Shown in pieces: positions 23,561 through 31,875 of a DNA stretch of 40,370 nucleotides. Both the position numbers and the translations under genes were made by a program. The notes under the pieces were generated by a model that did not search any database, was not told the origin of the DNA, and saw nothing but the letters and a program-made list of their open reading frames with translations. The stretch is from Yinghuangia elevatio (GTDB lineage: Bacteria > Actinomycetota > Actinomycetes > Streptomycetales > Streptomycetaceae). The DNA lies in contig NZ_JBEZFP010000085.1 of NCBI RefSeq assembly GCF_040649515.1, forward strand, positions 1-40,370, given 5' to 3'. The stretch's first letter is position 1, and every line of letters starts with the position of its first letter.

Positions 23561-24020
23561 TCGCGGTCGCCCCGCTTCCGACCCCGACCGGCGTCCGCGG
23601 CCGTGCGCCGGTGACGGAACGCGTCGGCCGGGCGAGCGGCCGGAGCAAGTCGGACAGCCCGCAGATCGCAAGTACCCGCACGGACTGCGGCCGTGCGCCT
23701 ACGACTTGGAGCGGCAGAGCCCGCTGCGCGCATCGGCGGCGCTGCTCGTCGAGGAAGTGCACGCCGGTGGAGGTGCAGAACTCGACGCCCGAGAGGTCGA
23801 TGCGGATCGGCCCGTCGTGGTCCGCGAGCCGGTCGGCCGCCACGTCGAGCACGTGCTGCCCGGCGATGTCCAGGTCGCCGATCAGCGTCAGCACCAGGAC
23901 CTCGCCGTCGCGGCTCAACGCGAACCGGAGCACGGGTTCTTCCGGCGCCTCGGCGACGTAGGGCGGCTGCGGGACGGGCGGTGCCGCATGGTGCCGCTCG
24001 GGGACGGGTGCGCGGTTCAT
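23457..24020 (-). CDS. STAS-domain anti-sigma factor antagonist with long C-terminal tail
   Basis: The 187-residue product has a STAS domain at about 30-130: VLVLTLIGDLDIAG, then the phosphorylation loop FCTSTGVHFL (81-90; Ser84 is the likely site) and LQVVGARPQSVRVLAICGL. Antagonists of this kind bind an RsbW-like kinase and free a sigma factor. Usual family members end at about 110-135 residues; here an Arg/Gly/Pro-rich tail continues for about 55 residues across the 3' end of the ligase gene. The tail may be real or may follow a lost stop codon. The ATG at 24020 has GGGAGGA upstream. The winged-helix gene starts 403 bp upstream and ends 49 bp before it. Confidence 0.82.
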   Translation of the reverse strand: MNRAPVPERHHAAPPVPQPPYVAEAPEEPVLRFALSRDGEVLVLTLIGDLDIAGQHVLDVAADRLADHDGPIRIDLSGVEFCTSTGVHFLDEQRRRCAQRALPLQVVGARPQSVRVLAICGLSDLLRPLARPTRSVTGARPRTPVGVGSGATATTCGVPRVRPPRAACRRGGPGTGGAAGDRRGSTR

Positions 24021-24069
24021 CACGTCCTCCCGGTGGTCGGGCCCCTCGGCTCGCGTGCCAAGGCGTTGG

Positions 24070-24423
24070 TCAGGGGTGGGCGGATGCATCGCTTTCCTCG
24101 GGTGGTCCGCCCGCGGGTCCGCGGGCGGGGGTGTCGGGCAGGGCCAGGAGATCCGCCACGCTGCCCGCGCTGTCGCGCGGGTGGCGCAGCCGGGTGCCGG
24201 GAGTGACCTCGTACGTCGTACGCCGGCCCGTGCGTGTCCGGGTGAGGTACCCGGCCCGCTCCAGATCGCCCAGGATCGACTGCACGGCCCGGTCCGTCAG
24301 TTCGCAGCGCGCCGCGATCTCCCGGACCCGGATCTCGGGCTCGGCGGCCACCGTCCGCAGCACCCGCGCGTGGTGGGTCAGGAACGTCCAAGAGCTGCGG
24401 GAGCCGAAACCGGTGTCAGCCAT
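24070..24423 (-). CDS. Winged-helix transcriptional regulator
   Basis: The 117-residue protein has a MarR/ArsR-like winged helix at about 12-80: WTFLTHHARVLRTVAAEPEIRVREIAARCELTDRAVQSILGDLERAGYL forms helix, turn and recognition helix (given here by its parts EIAARCELTDRAVQ and LERAGYLTRT), and TGRRTTYEV is the wing. The tail is disordered. The ATG at 24423 lies beside A/T-rich promoter DNA. It is probably the first gene of an operon with the STAS gene, 49 bp downstream. Target genes are unknown. Confidence 0.82.
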   Translation of the reverse strand: MADTGFGSRSSWTFLTHHARVLRTVAAEPEIRVREIAARCELTDRAVQSILGDLERAGYLTRTRTGRRTTYEVTPGTRLRHPRDSAGSVADLLALPDTPARGPAGGPPEESDASAHP

Positions 24424-24601
24424 GCGCGGATACTACGCTCAATCATTCAGGTATGAAAGAACTGATGACAAATACATGCATCATCGTGCAGGATTTGTCT
24501 GCGGCGTCCACAGGGGCCGGGCCGTCCGACCCGCAACCAACCTGTGATCGGGGCGGAGTCGTGAGCCCCGGTCGGTCCGCGTTCGCGGGTGGGAAAGCGG
24601 G

Positions 24602-25765
24602 CTATTGGGGGCGGCCGGGACGGGTTGGTCGGGTTACCACGTGGTGGCGTAGGAGGCCGGTGAAGCCGGCGGCTTCGATGCGGTGGGCGAGTTGGGTGGG
24701 TTCGGTGCCGAGGGCTTTGGCGGTGGCGAGGAGGTCCCAGTTGTGTGCGTGGAGGCGGGAGAGCAGGTGGCCGCGGCGGATCTGCGGGGCGGAGAGGCGG
24801 AAGGTCTTGCAGTAGGCGATCTGCCCGTCGGCGGTCGAGATCAGTTCGCCGATGTGGTTCTCCTCATGGAGGCGGAACGACGGCAGCATGCGGGACAAGG
24901 TGAACTCGCCGAGGTGATACACGCGTTCGTACGTGTACGCGTCCTCGCCCAGCAGGCCCGTGGCCATTGAGCCGTCGTGGAAGCGGGCCCAGTCGTCCTT
25001 CTGCACGGCGGCCTGGCGGCGCAGGTCGGCGAACGAGGAGACCCGGTCGGCGTCGATGGCGGCGGTGAAGTCCGGCACGTCGGCGACGTAGGTCGTGTAG
25101 TGGAAGAGGACTTCGCCGTACATGTCCTCCAACAGGGTTGCATGCAGCGCGCGGTAGTCGGCGGGGTGCGGCACGACGAACACGCTTGCGAGCGTGTCCG
25201 CGACATAGAGCGCGACGCCGCACTGACCCGGGTGGATCTCGAACACGCGGAGTGCGTCGGCCAGTCCGCGTACCCAGGCGCCGCTGTACGCCTCCTCGAC
25301 CCGCGGCGACAGGCCGTGCCGGACCGCCGAGTCCGTCCATTCCTCCCAGGCCGTTTCGGGGCCGCCGAAGTGCAGGGCGAGATAGCCCTCCATCGCAAGG
25401 TGCATGGGCAGGAACCGCAGGCGCCCGGGGGCGATACGGCGGGCCAGGCGGCGGATCGCGCGGCCCGAGGTCTGCAACTTGGCCCGGCGCGGGGCGGCGG
25501 GGCGGTCCTGGAGCTGCGTGCCGAACGCCGCCGCGGGGTCGGCGCCTTGGCCCCACGAGGCGACGAACGCATGGGGGATGAAGGAGCTGTAGGTGGTGCC
25601 GTCGCCGATGTCGACGATCGACGGGTCGCCTGCCTCGTACACCCGCCGGTCCAGGCGCAGTCCGGCGATCGGCTCGTGGCGCACCAGCGGTACGAGGCGG
25701 ATCGCGCCCCACACCTGCGCCGGGCGTACGGACAGCCCCGTCAGCGCGAATCCGCCAGTGTTCAC
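24602..25765 (-). CDS. ARPP-2-like protein with C-terminal Fis-type helix-turn-helix
   Basis: The 387-residue protein starts with FALTGLSVRPAQVWGAIRLVPL and continues with a beta-rich fold that I recall as the ARPP-2 domain, predicted in conserved neighbourhoods with RNA-repair and stress genes. Residues about 338-372 (NWDLLATAKALGTEPTQLAHRIEAAGF, quoted as NWDLLATAKALG and LAHRIEAAGF) look like a Fis-family helix-turn-helix. This suggests a DNA-binding output. The GTG at 25765 overlaps the stop of the upstream vWA gene (GTGA), so translation is coupled and the proteins probably act together. There are no membrane segments. The domain name rests on memory; the coupled arrangement is seen directly. 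Confidence 0.8.
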   Translation of the reverse strand: MNTGGFALTGLSVRPAQVWGAIRLVPLVRHEPIAGLRLDRRVYEAGDPSIVDIGDGTTYSSFIPHAFVASWGQGADPAAAFGTQLQDRPAAPRRAKLQTSGRAIRRLARRIAPGRLRFLPMHLAMEGYLALHFGGPETAWEEWTDSAVRHGLSPRVEEAYSGAWVRGLADALRVFEIHPGQCGVALYVADTLASVFVVPHPADYRALHATLLEDMYGEVLFHYTTYVADVPDFTAAIDADRVSSFADLRRQAAVQKDDWARFHDGSMATGLLGEDAYTYERVYHLGEFTLSRMLPSFRLHEENHIGELISTADGQIAYCKTFRLSAPQIRRGHLLSRLHAHNWDLLATAKALGTEPTQLAHRIEAAGFTGLLRHHVVTRPTRPGRPQ

Positions 25766-27195
25766 AGCGCCTTCCCTTCCGCCAGGAAGCGCTGTCGCCT
25801 GGCTGCCAGGTAGTCGTCGAGTTCGGCGAAGTCCACGCGCCCCTCCGCGAACCGGGCGAGTTCGACGAGCGTCGGCACGTCCCCCGCGTCCCGGACGCCG
25901 ACGGTCGGCACCGACTCCGCGAGCCGCTTCACCCCGAAGTCGTCGGCGTCGTAGACGGGGTTGAGGTGGACCACCGACGTCGCGCCGGCCGGATCCAGCC
26001 GGGCCCGCCATACGCGCAGCACCTCGGCGGCGAGTCCGGGCGGCGCGTTGTCCCAGCCGTCGGAGACGACGACGAGCCGTTCGGGCCGCAATTCGAGCGC
26101 GTCGATCAACCGGTCCCCGAGCGGCGTCGGGCCCGTCGGACGCACCATCAGCGGATCGCGCGCCCCGGAGGTCCACAACCCGGTGTACGTACCGGCCAGC
26201 ACCTTCAACAGGTAGTGGCATGCGAGCGCGACCGCGAGCGGGCGCTGCCGCTTGGCGGTCGACCCGAACGAGGAGAAACTGTCGTCGAGCACCGCGACCA
26301 CGTGCCCCCACGTGCCGGCGGCCCGGCCGACCACGCGGGTCGCCGCGGCCGCCAGTGCCGCGTGCAGTTCGTCGTGCCGGCGGGCCCGCGCCTCGCGGGT
26401 CAGCGAGAGCACGTACGACGCGAGCCGGGTCAGCGGCATCGCGGTCAGGTCGGCGCGCACCTCGTCCACGTTCAGCCGCTCGCCGGAGTCCTGCAGGCGC
26501 AGGCGCTCCAGGCGGGTGAGCCGCGGGGCGATGCCGCGCAGGAACTCGGGCCGTGCCACGCGGTGCCGGGCCGCGAAGCCTTCGGCGACCGTGTACGGCA
26601 GGTCGTACAGCGCGCGCTGCGTGTAGTGGGCCTGCCGCCACGTCTCGAACAACGGCGTCCCGAAGGCCTTGATCCTGCGCAGCGGTACGAACAGCAGGGT
26701 GCCCGTCTCGCCCGGCACCGGCAGATGCGCGTGCCGGGCGGCGGCCTTCACGCCGGCGCGGTACTTCACCGCGTCCAGGGCGGGGTCCGGGCGTTGCGCG
26801 ATCCAGTCGCGCATGATGGCCCGCGTACGGCGGTTGTTGACGCCCAGCCGGGCCAGTTCGCGGAAGAGCCGGTAGACCCGCTGCGGCGCCATCAGTTCGA
26901 GGCGGCGGGCGATCAGCGCGCCCTCGCGGCGGCGGACGGCGGGGGCTAGGTCGCGGCTGGTCAGGAGCAGGTTGCGGACGACGAGCGCGGCGTTGTGGTC
27001 GTTGATCTCGAGGGCGAGGGCCGCCGCGTACAGCTCACGGTAGTTGCCGAGCATGTACTCGTGCAGGAACGCGAGGGACATGTGCTGCGCCTGCTCGCTG
27101 TCGCGGAACTCGCGTTGCCCGGTGGAGGTGACGGCCGCGTTGACGAACAGCAGGACATCCTCACAAGCGACCCACTCACGGCGCTCCACACCCAC
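25762..27195 (-). CDS. TROVE-like vWA protein (Ro60-like)
   Basis: The 477-residue protein has a helical N-terminal half and a C-terminal vWA domain. The metal-ion site reads DDSFS (304-308), matching the DxSxS motif, and SDGWD (D379) gives the later acidic residue. The N-terminal half contains RRTRAIMRDWI and AVKYRAGVKAAARHAH, reminiscent of the TROVE domain of Ro60, which binds misfolded and Y RNAs. By family analogy it could bind RNA with its helical ring, but no Y RNA was identified here. A GTG start at 27195 was used; a second GTG two codons later is possible. It is cotranslated with the ARPP-2-like gene and divergent from the siderophore transport genes. Confidence 0.8.
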   Translation of the reverse strand: MGVERREWVACEDVLLFVNAAVTSTGQREFRDSEQAQHMSLAFLHEYMLGNYRELYAAALALEINDHNAALVVRNLLLTSRDLAPAVRRREGALIARRLELMAPQRVYRLFRELARLGVNNRRTRAIMRDWIAQRPDPALDAVKYRAGVKAAARHAHLPVPGETGTLLFVPLRRIKAFGTPLFETWRQAHYTQRALYDLPYTVAEGFAARHRVARPEFLRGIAPRLTRLERLRLQDSGERLNVDEVRADLTAMPLTRLASYVLSLTREARARRHDELHAALAAAATRVVGRAAGTWGHVVAVLDDSFSSFGSTAKRQRPLAVALACHYLLKVLAGTYTGLWTSGARDPLMVRPTGPTPLGDRLIDALELRPERLVVVSDGWDNAPPGLAAEVLRVWRARLDPAGATSVVHLNPVYDADDFGVKRLAESVPTVGVRDAGDVPTLVELARFAEGRVDFAELDDYLAARRQRFLAEGKAL

Positions 27196-27414
27196 CCCCC
27201 GTTGACCGGACGCAAGAGGCCGGCCGGGGAATGGAGGAGCGAACAGCGAGGGATCGCTTAAGAGGCGGTGTCGAAAGTCGCAACCGAAGTCCCGCGGCCG
27301 GCCGGATCAGTCTAGGTGTCAGGTGTGCGGGCCACCGCGAATATTGCGGCGGGGTCCGGGCGGTGCGGCCGTCTCGCCCGAGCGCGGGGACCCGCTCTCG
27401 ACATCACCGGCAAC

Positions 27415-27433
27415 GTAGCTTAGGCTCACCTAA
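27415..27433. promoter_or_regulatory. Iron box (IdeR/DmdR type) before siderophore permease gene
   Basis: The 19-bp site contains TTAGGCTCACCTAA and matches the published actinomycete iron-box consensus TTAGGTTAGGCTCACCTAA at 17 positions. It lies in the divergent region just upstream of the first permease gene. Iron-loaded DmdR/IdeR would repress transport when iron is sufficient. Confidence 0.85.
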
Positions 27434-27450
27434 ATTCTTGGCATGGCGCT

Positions 27451-28623
27451 ATGTCGACGTGCCTGCTTTCCGTATTGCCGGACCCCTGGCAGGCGACCGC
27501 CCGCACGGTGGGAATCGCATGTGAGAGGTGCTTCCTGACTGCGCATCACCACCCCGCGGCCGTCGGCGGCAGGGTCACGACCGGTGTCGGGCACACCGCA
27601 CCCAAGAGCGCCCGGCCCCGCCGGAGGGGTGTGGGGTTGGGCCTTCTTGTCCTGGTCCTCGCGATCGCCGCGGTCGCCTCGTTGGCCGTCGGCGCACGCG
27701 CGTTGAGTCCGGCCGAGGTGTGGCGCGGGCTGTTCGCGTCCCCGGATCCCGACCAACGGCTCAACGAGATCCGGCTCATCGTGCAGACCGTACGGCTGCC
27801 CCGGACCGTCCTCGCGATCGTGGCGGGCGTGGCCCTCGGGGTCGGGGGCGCACTGATCCAGGGCTACACGCGCAACCCGATCGCCGACACCGGCTTGCTG
27901 GGGGTGAACGCCGGCGCCTCCTTCGCGGTGGTCTTCGTGATCTCCGTGTTCGGCTTCGCCGATCCGTCGCAGTACGTCTGGTTCGCCTTCGTGGGGGCGG
28001 CGGTTGCCGGTGTGGTCGTGTTCGGGCTGGCGAGCCTCGGCCGCGGCGCGGGGAACCCGTTGACGCTCGCGCTGGCCGGGCAGGGGGTCACCGTGTTCCT
28101 CGCGGCGATGACCACCGCCGTCGCCCTGTCCGACCAGGCGTCGCTGAACGCGCTGCGGTTCTGGAACGCGGGCTCGGTGGCCGGCGTCGGCTGGGCGGTG
28201 ATCTGGCCGGTGGCCTCGTTCGTCGCGCTCGGGCTGGTGTTCGCGGTCGCCACCCTGCCGTCCCTCAACCTGCTCAACCTCGGCGACGACGTGGCCCGCG
28301 GACTGGGGGTCGACGTCGCGCGCACCCGCATCGTCGGCATCGCCGCCGTCACCCTGCTCGCGGGTGCCGCGACGGCGGCGTGCGGGCCGATCGCGTTCCT
28401 CGGACTCATGGTGGCCCACGTGGCGCGCTACCTGACCGGCCCGGACTACCGGTGGCTGGTGCCGTACGCGGGTCTGCTCGGCGCCGTCGTCCTGCTGGCC
28501 TGCGACATCGTGGGCCGGGTGGTGGTGCGCCCGGAGGAGTTGGACGCCGGCGTCCTCGTCGCCCTTCTCGGCGCGCCGTTCTTCGCCGCCCTGGTCTGGC
28601 GCGGAAAGCTCAAGAGCGCATGA
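27451..28623 (+). CDS. Siderophore ABC transporter permease 1 (FecCD family)
   Basis: The protein is an inner-membrane permease of the BtuC/FecCD family that moves ferric siderophores into the cell as a dimer with the second permease. Around ten hydrophobic helices are visible from about residue 62 onward. Family motifs are RLPRTVLAIVAGVALGVGGALIQGYTRNPIADTGLLGV (read as RLPRTVLA, GGALIQGYTRNPLA-like and GLLGVNAGA) and the cytoplasmic loop NLGDDVARGLGV, which contacts the ATPase. The annotated ATG at 27451 gives 390 residues but lacks a ribosome site; a CTG at 27535 is preceded by GAGAGG at six bases and would give a more usual length. Its stop overlaps the next start (ATGA). Confidence 0.92.
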   Translation: MSTCLLSVLPDPWQATARTVGIACERCFLTAHHHPAAVGGRVTTGVGHTAPKSARPRRRGVGLGLLVLVLAIAAVASLAVGARALSPAEVWRGLFASPDPDQRLNEIRLIVQTVRLPRTVLAIVAGVALGVGGALIQGYTRNPIADTGLLGVNAGASFAVVFVISVFGFADPSQYVWFAFVGAAVAGVVVFGLASLGRGAGNPLTLALAGQGVTVFLAAMTTAVALSDQASLNALRFWNAGSVAGVGWAVIWPVASFVALGLVFAVATLPSLNLLNLGDDVARGLGVDVARTRIVGIAAVTLLAGAATAACGPIAFLGLMVAHVARYLTGPDYRWLVPYAGLLGAVVLLACDIVGRVVVRPEELDAGVLVALLGAPFFAALVWRGKLKSA

Positions 28624-29735
28624 ACGGGACAGGTGTACGTGCACAGCCCGAGCGGGACGACCGCCTGGGCGGAACAGAGGTCAAGCCGTCGATGCCGACG
28701 GGCGTACGGCTCGGCCGGGTGTCGTTCGTGTGGCGGCCCCGCATCGTCGTGGTGACGCTGCTCCTGGCGGTGGCGACGTTCACGGTCTTCTGCGTCTCGG
28801 TCTCCGTCGGCGACTTCCACATCGGGCTGTCGCGGGTGGTCGCCACGATCTTCGGCCGGGGCGATTCCTTCGACGAGTTCGTGATCATGGATCTGCGGAT
28901 GCCGCGCGCGCTGGCGGGCCTTGTCGTCGGGATCGCGCTCGGGGTGTCCGGCGCACTCACCCAGTCCATCGCGCGAAATGCCCTGGCCAGCCCGGACGTT
29001 CTCGGGGTGACCGGCGGCGCGAGCGCGGTCGCGGTGTTCCTCGTCACGGTCTCGGGCGGCACCTCCGCGGCGGTCACCGGCTCGCTGGGGCTGTCGACCG
29101 CGGCGCTGGTCGGCGGCCTCGGGACCGGCCTGCTGGTCTACGCCCTGGCGTGGCGGCGCGGGATCGACGGCTTCCGGCTCATCCTGATCGGCATCTCGGT
29201 GAGCGCCGTGACGCAGGCGGTCACGACGTGGCTGCTGGCCACCGCCGACATCCGGGACGTGGCCAAGGCCCAGGCGTGGCTGGTCGGTTCGCTGGACGAC
29301 CGGTCGTGGGACGAGGTCCGGGTGGCGTTCTGGTGCACGCTCGTGCTCCTCGTCGTCGTGGCGGCCGTCGCGTTCCAGTTCAAGCCGCTGCATCTCGGTG
29401 ACGACGTCGCGGCGGGCCTGGGCGTCCGGTTCTCGGCGGTACGCGCGGTCCTGCTGCTGTGCGCGGTCCTGCTGGCCGGGGCGGCGGTGAGCGCCGCGGG
29501 TCCGGTCCCCTTCGTCGCGCTGGTCGCACCGCAGGTCGCGATGCGGCTGGCGCGCTGCCCGACACCGCCGCTGGCGGCCTCCGGCATGGTGGGCGCGCTG
29601 CTGTTGATCGGCTCGGACCTGGTCGCGCGTACGGCGCTGCCGACGTCCCTCCCGGTCGGCGTGGTCACCGCGGCCATCGGCGGACCCTTCCTGGTCTACC
29701 TGCTCGTGCGGGCGAACGTCAGGCGGAGGACGTGA
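28620..29735 (+). CDS. Siderophore ABC transporter permease 2 (FecCD family)
   Basis: This 371-residue partner permease has about ten membrane helices and the same signatures: MPRALAGLVVGIALGVSGALTQSIARNALASPDVLGVTGG (read as RMPRALAGL, GALTQSIARNALASPDVLG), the ATPase-contact loop HLGDDVAAGLGV, and PVPFVALVAPQVAMRL. The N-terminal 30 residues are charged and cytoplasmic. The ATG at 28620 overlaps the stop of the first permease by four bases and its own stop overlaps a GTG at 29732, so the transport genes are tightly coupled. Confidence 0.93.
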   Translation: MNGTGVRAQPERDDRLGGTEVKPSMPTGVRLGRVSFVWRPRIVVVTLLLAVATFTVFCVSVSVGDFHIGLSRVVATIFGRGDSFDEFVIMDLRMPRALAGLVVGIALGVSGALTQSIARNALASPDVLGVTGGASAVAVFLVTVSGGTSAAVTGSLGLSTAALVGGLGTGLLVYALAWRRGIDGFRLILIGISVSAVTQAVTTWLLATADIRDVAKAQAWLVGSLDDRSWDEVRVAFWCTLVLLVVVAAVAFQFKPLHLGDDVAAGLGVRFSAVRAVLLLCAVLLAGAAVSAAGPVPFVALVAPQVAMRLARCPTPPLAASGMVGALLLIGSDLVARTALPTSLPVGVVTAAIGGPFLVYLLVRANVRRRT

Positions 29736-29842
29736 GGGAGACCCCGAAGCAGGACGCGAAGCAGCACGTGGAGGAGGCGGAGGAGGTGAAGGACGCCGTG
29801 CAGATCGGGCGTACCCGGACCGCACACACCCAAGGGGAAGCC

Positions 29843-30712
29843 GTGGCCACTCAGCACACCGCCGGAGCCGAGCGGCTGGCGGCCAAGGGCATCACGGTCG
29901 GGTACGGCGGCCATGCCGTCATCGACGACCTCGACGTGGCGATCCCGCCCGGGGTGATCACCACGATCATCGGCCCCAACGGCTGCGGGAAGTCGACTCT
30001 GCTGGGCACCCTTTCGCGGCTGCTGCGGCCGACCCGGGGAACCGTGGTCCTGGACGGCGAGGACATCGCCAAGGCGAAGACCCGGGACGTCGCCAAGAAG
30101 CTCGGCCTGCTCCCCCAGGCGCCGGTGGCGCCCGAGGGACTGACGGTGGCCGACCTGGTCGCCAGGGGCCGTCATCCGCACCAGAGTTGGCTGCGGCAGT
30201 GGTCGTCGGACGACGCCGACGTGGTGGCCCGCGCGCTGGCCATGACCGGGGTGTCCGACCTGGCCGACCGCCCGGTCGACGCGCTGTCCGGCGGGCAGCG
30301 CCAGCGCGTGTGGATCTCGATGGCGCTGGCCCAGGGCACCGATCTGCTGCTGCTGGACGAGCCGACCACGTACCTGGACCTGGCGCACGCGATCGATGTG
30401 CTCGATCTGGTGGACGACCTCCACGAGTCGGGGCGCACCGTGGTGATGGTGCTGCACGACCTCAATCTCGCGACCCGCTACAGCGACAACCTCGTCGTGA
30501 TGAAGGCGGGCGCGATCCTGGCGCAGGGGCACCCGCGCGACGTGGTCACCGCGGAGCTGCTGCGCGAGGCGTTCGGCCTGCACGCGCAGGTCATCGACGA
30601 TCCGGTGGGCGACCGACCGCTCATCGTGCCGATCGGCCGCACCCATGTGCGTCGCGTCACGAGCCCGGGCGGACAGGCCTCGGCAGAACAAGGTCAAGTT
30701 AGGCTGGCCTAA
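29843..30712 (+). CDS. Siderophore ABC transporter ATP-binding protein (FecE/FepC family)
   Basis: The 289-residue ATPase powers the two permeases. Walker A is GPNGCGKST (44-52), the Q-loop follows at LLPQAP, the ABC signature is LSGGQ (148-152), Walker B is LLLLDEPT and the switch histidine is in VLHDLNLA. A GTG at 29843 with AAGGGGAA upstream was chosen since the family sequence begins there. A GTG at 29732 overlapping the permease stop would add 37 residues of charged sequence and is an alternative that would couple translation. The last codons, RLA and TAA, lie inside an iron box that belongs to the next gene. Confidence 0.92.
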   Translation: MATQHTAGAERLAAKGITVGYGGHAVIDDLDVAIPPGVITTIIGPNGCGKSTLLGTLSRLLRPTRGTVVLDGEDIAKAKTRDVAKKLGLLPQAPVAPEGLTVADLVARGRHPHQSWLRQWSSDDADVVARALAMTGVSDLADRPVDALSGGQRQRVWISMALAQGTDLLLLDEPTTYLDLAHAIDVLDLVDDLHESGRTVVMVLHDLNLATRYSDNLVVMKAGAILAQGHPRDVVTAELLREAFGLHAQVIDDPVGDRPLIVPIGRTHVRRVTSPGGQASAEQGQVRLA

Positions 30713-30715
30713 CTT
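30696..30715. promoter_or_regulatory. Iron box overlapping the ATPase stop codon
   Basis: AAGTTAGGC and GCCTAACTT flank the centre TG, giving a near-perfect 20-bp palindrome of the iron-box type. The TAA at 30710-30712 is the stop codon of the ATPase gene. It lies 72 bp before the binding-protein start, so that gene probably has its own iron-repressed promoter. Confidence 0.85.
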
Positions 30716-30726
30716 CCTTCAGGCAA

Positions 30727-30747
30727 GTAAGGTTTGCCTGCCCTAAC
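30727..30747. promoter_or_regulatory. Second, weaker iron box before binding-protein gene
   Basis: The bases from TAAGGTTTGCC to CCCTAA match the 19-bp iron-box consensus at 14 positions. An overlapping inverted repeat CAGGCAA/TTGCCTG (30720-30740) surrounds its left half. Two neighbouring sites could bind repressor dimers on opposite faces of the promoter. Confidence 0.55.
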
Positions 30748-30787
30748 TCCGATGGGCAGCGGCCTGCACGACAGCAAGGGACCCCGG

Positions 30788-31864
30788 ATGCTCCTCCACA
30801 GAACGACGCGCACGAAATCCCGGCGGCGGTTGGCGGCAATCGTGTCCGCCGCCACCCTCAGCGTCGGCCTCCTGGCCGGCTGCGGGTCGGACTCGGGGGA
30901 CAAGACGGACCCGGCGGGCAACACCGGTGCGGCAGGCGGCACCCCGCCGACCGCGGCCGCGGGCGTCTTCCCGGTCACCGTGGAGCACGCGTTCGGGTCC
31001 ACGACCGTGGAGAAGGCACCCCAGCGCGTCGTCTCGGTCGGCTACACGGACGACCAGGCCATCCTCGCGTTCGGCATCAAGCCGGTCGGCATGGTCGACC
31101 AGTACCCGAACCCGCCGGGCACCAGCCCCGACGTCAACACCCAGTGGCCGTGGGTGAAGGACAAGTGGGGCGACGCCCGTCCCGAAGTCGTCATGAGCAA
31201 CGGGGACTCCGGCCCGAACTACGAGAAGATCGCCTCGCTGCGCCCGGACCTGATCATCGCGGTGTACTCCGAGATCGACCAGGCGGCGTACGACAAGCTC
31301 TCGAAGATAGCGCCGACCGTCGGCCGCACGAAGGCCGAGAAGGAGCCGTTCAGCGCGCCGTGGCAGGACAACGCGCTGCACATCGCCAAGGCGCTGGGCA
31401 AGGCCGACGAAGGCGCCGCGCTGGTGCAGGGCATCGACGCCAAGCTCGAAGCGGCCCGCAAGGCGCACCCTGAGTTCGCCAACCAGACCGCGGTCGCGGT
31501 GTCCTGGTACAAGGACTCGGTCGCCCCGTTCACGACCACCGACGTGCGCGGGCGCCTGGTGACGGGCGTCGGGTTCAAGGGGGTTCCGGAGATCGACAAG
31601 ATCGCGGACGGCAAGTTCTACACCGTGCTGTCCCCGGAGCGCATCGACCTCGTCAACGTCGACCGCATCTTCGTCATCGCCGACCAGGCGGACCAGACCG
31701 CGCTGAAGAACTTCCAGCTGTTCGCCAACCTGCCCGCCGCCAGGAACGGCAAGGTGTCGTACCTGCTGGACAGCGAGGGCCCGGCCATCGGCGCGGCCAT
31801 GTCCCAGAGCACCCTGCTGTCCCTGCCGTACGCCATCGACGAGATCGTCAAGTCGGCCGGCTAA
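30788..31864 (+). CDS. Ferric-siderophore-binding lipoprotein (FepB/FhuD-like)
   Basis: The 358-residue precursor has a lipoprotein signal peptide with lipobox LAGC and lipidated Cys32, then a Gly/Thr-rich linker and a type III (helical-backbone) binding domain. Family features are APQRVVSVGYTDDQAILAFGIKPVGM, LRPDLIIAVYSEIDQAAYDKLSKIAPTV (read as PQRVVSVG, RPDLIIA and YDKLSKIAPTV) and INVDRIFVI-like text near the C terminus. It captures iron-loaded siderophore outside the cell for the two permeases. The ATG at 30788 has AAGGGA upstream. Two iron boxes precede it and a strong hairpin follows. The exact siderophore cannot be told. Confidence 0.93.
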   Translation: MLLHRTTRTKSRRRLAAIVSAATLSVGLLAGCGSDSGDKTDPAGNTGAAGGTPPTAAAGVFPVTVEHAFGSTTVEKAPQRVVSVGYTDDQAILAFGIKPVGMVDQYPNPPGTSPDVNTQWPWVKDKWGDARPEVVMSNGDSGPNYEKIASLRPDLIIAVYSEIDQAAYDKLSKIAPTVGRTKAEKEPFSAPWQDNALHIAKALGKADEGAALVQGIDAKLEAARKAHPEFANQTAVAVSWYKDSVAPFTTTDVRGRLVTGVGFKGVPEIDKIADGKFYTVLSPERIDLVNVDRIFVIADQADQTALKNFQLFANLPAARNGKVSYLLDSEGPAIGAAMSQSTLLSLPYAIDEIVKSAG

Positions 31865-31875
31865 CGCCGCTTCAC

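Noticed and set aside
24440..24490. A/T-rich inverted repeat GATGA/TCATC upstream of the winged-helix gene
   Set aside because: Arms are only five bases and could occur by chance; the stretch is probably just a promoter.
27196..27450. Possible Y-RNA-like RNA beside the TROVE-like gene
   Set aside because: Short GC-rich inverted repeats exist, but I could not build a convincing Y-RNA or tRNA-like fold by eye; a covariance search is needed.
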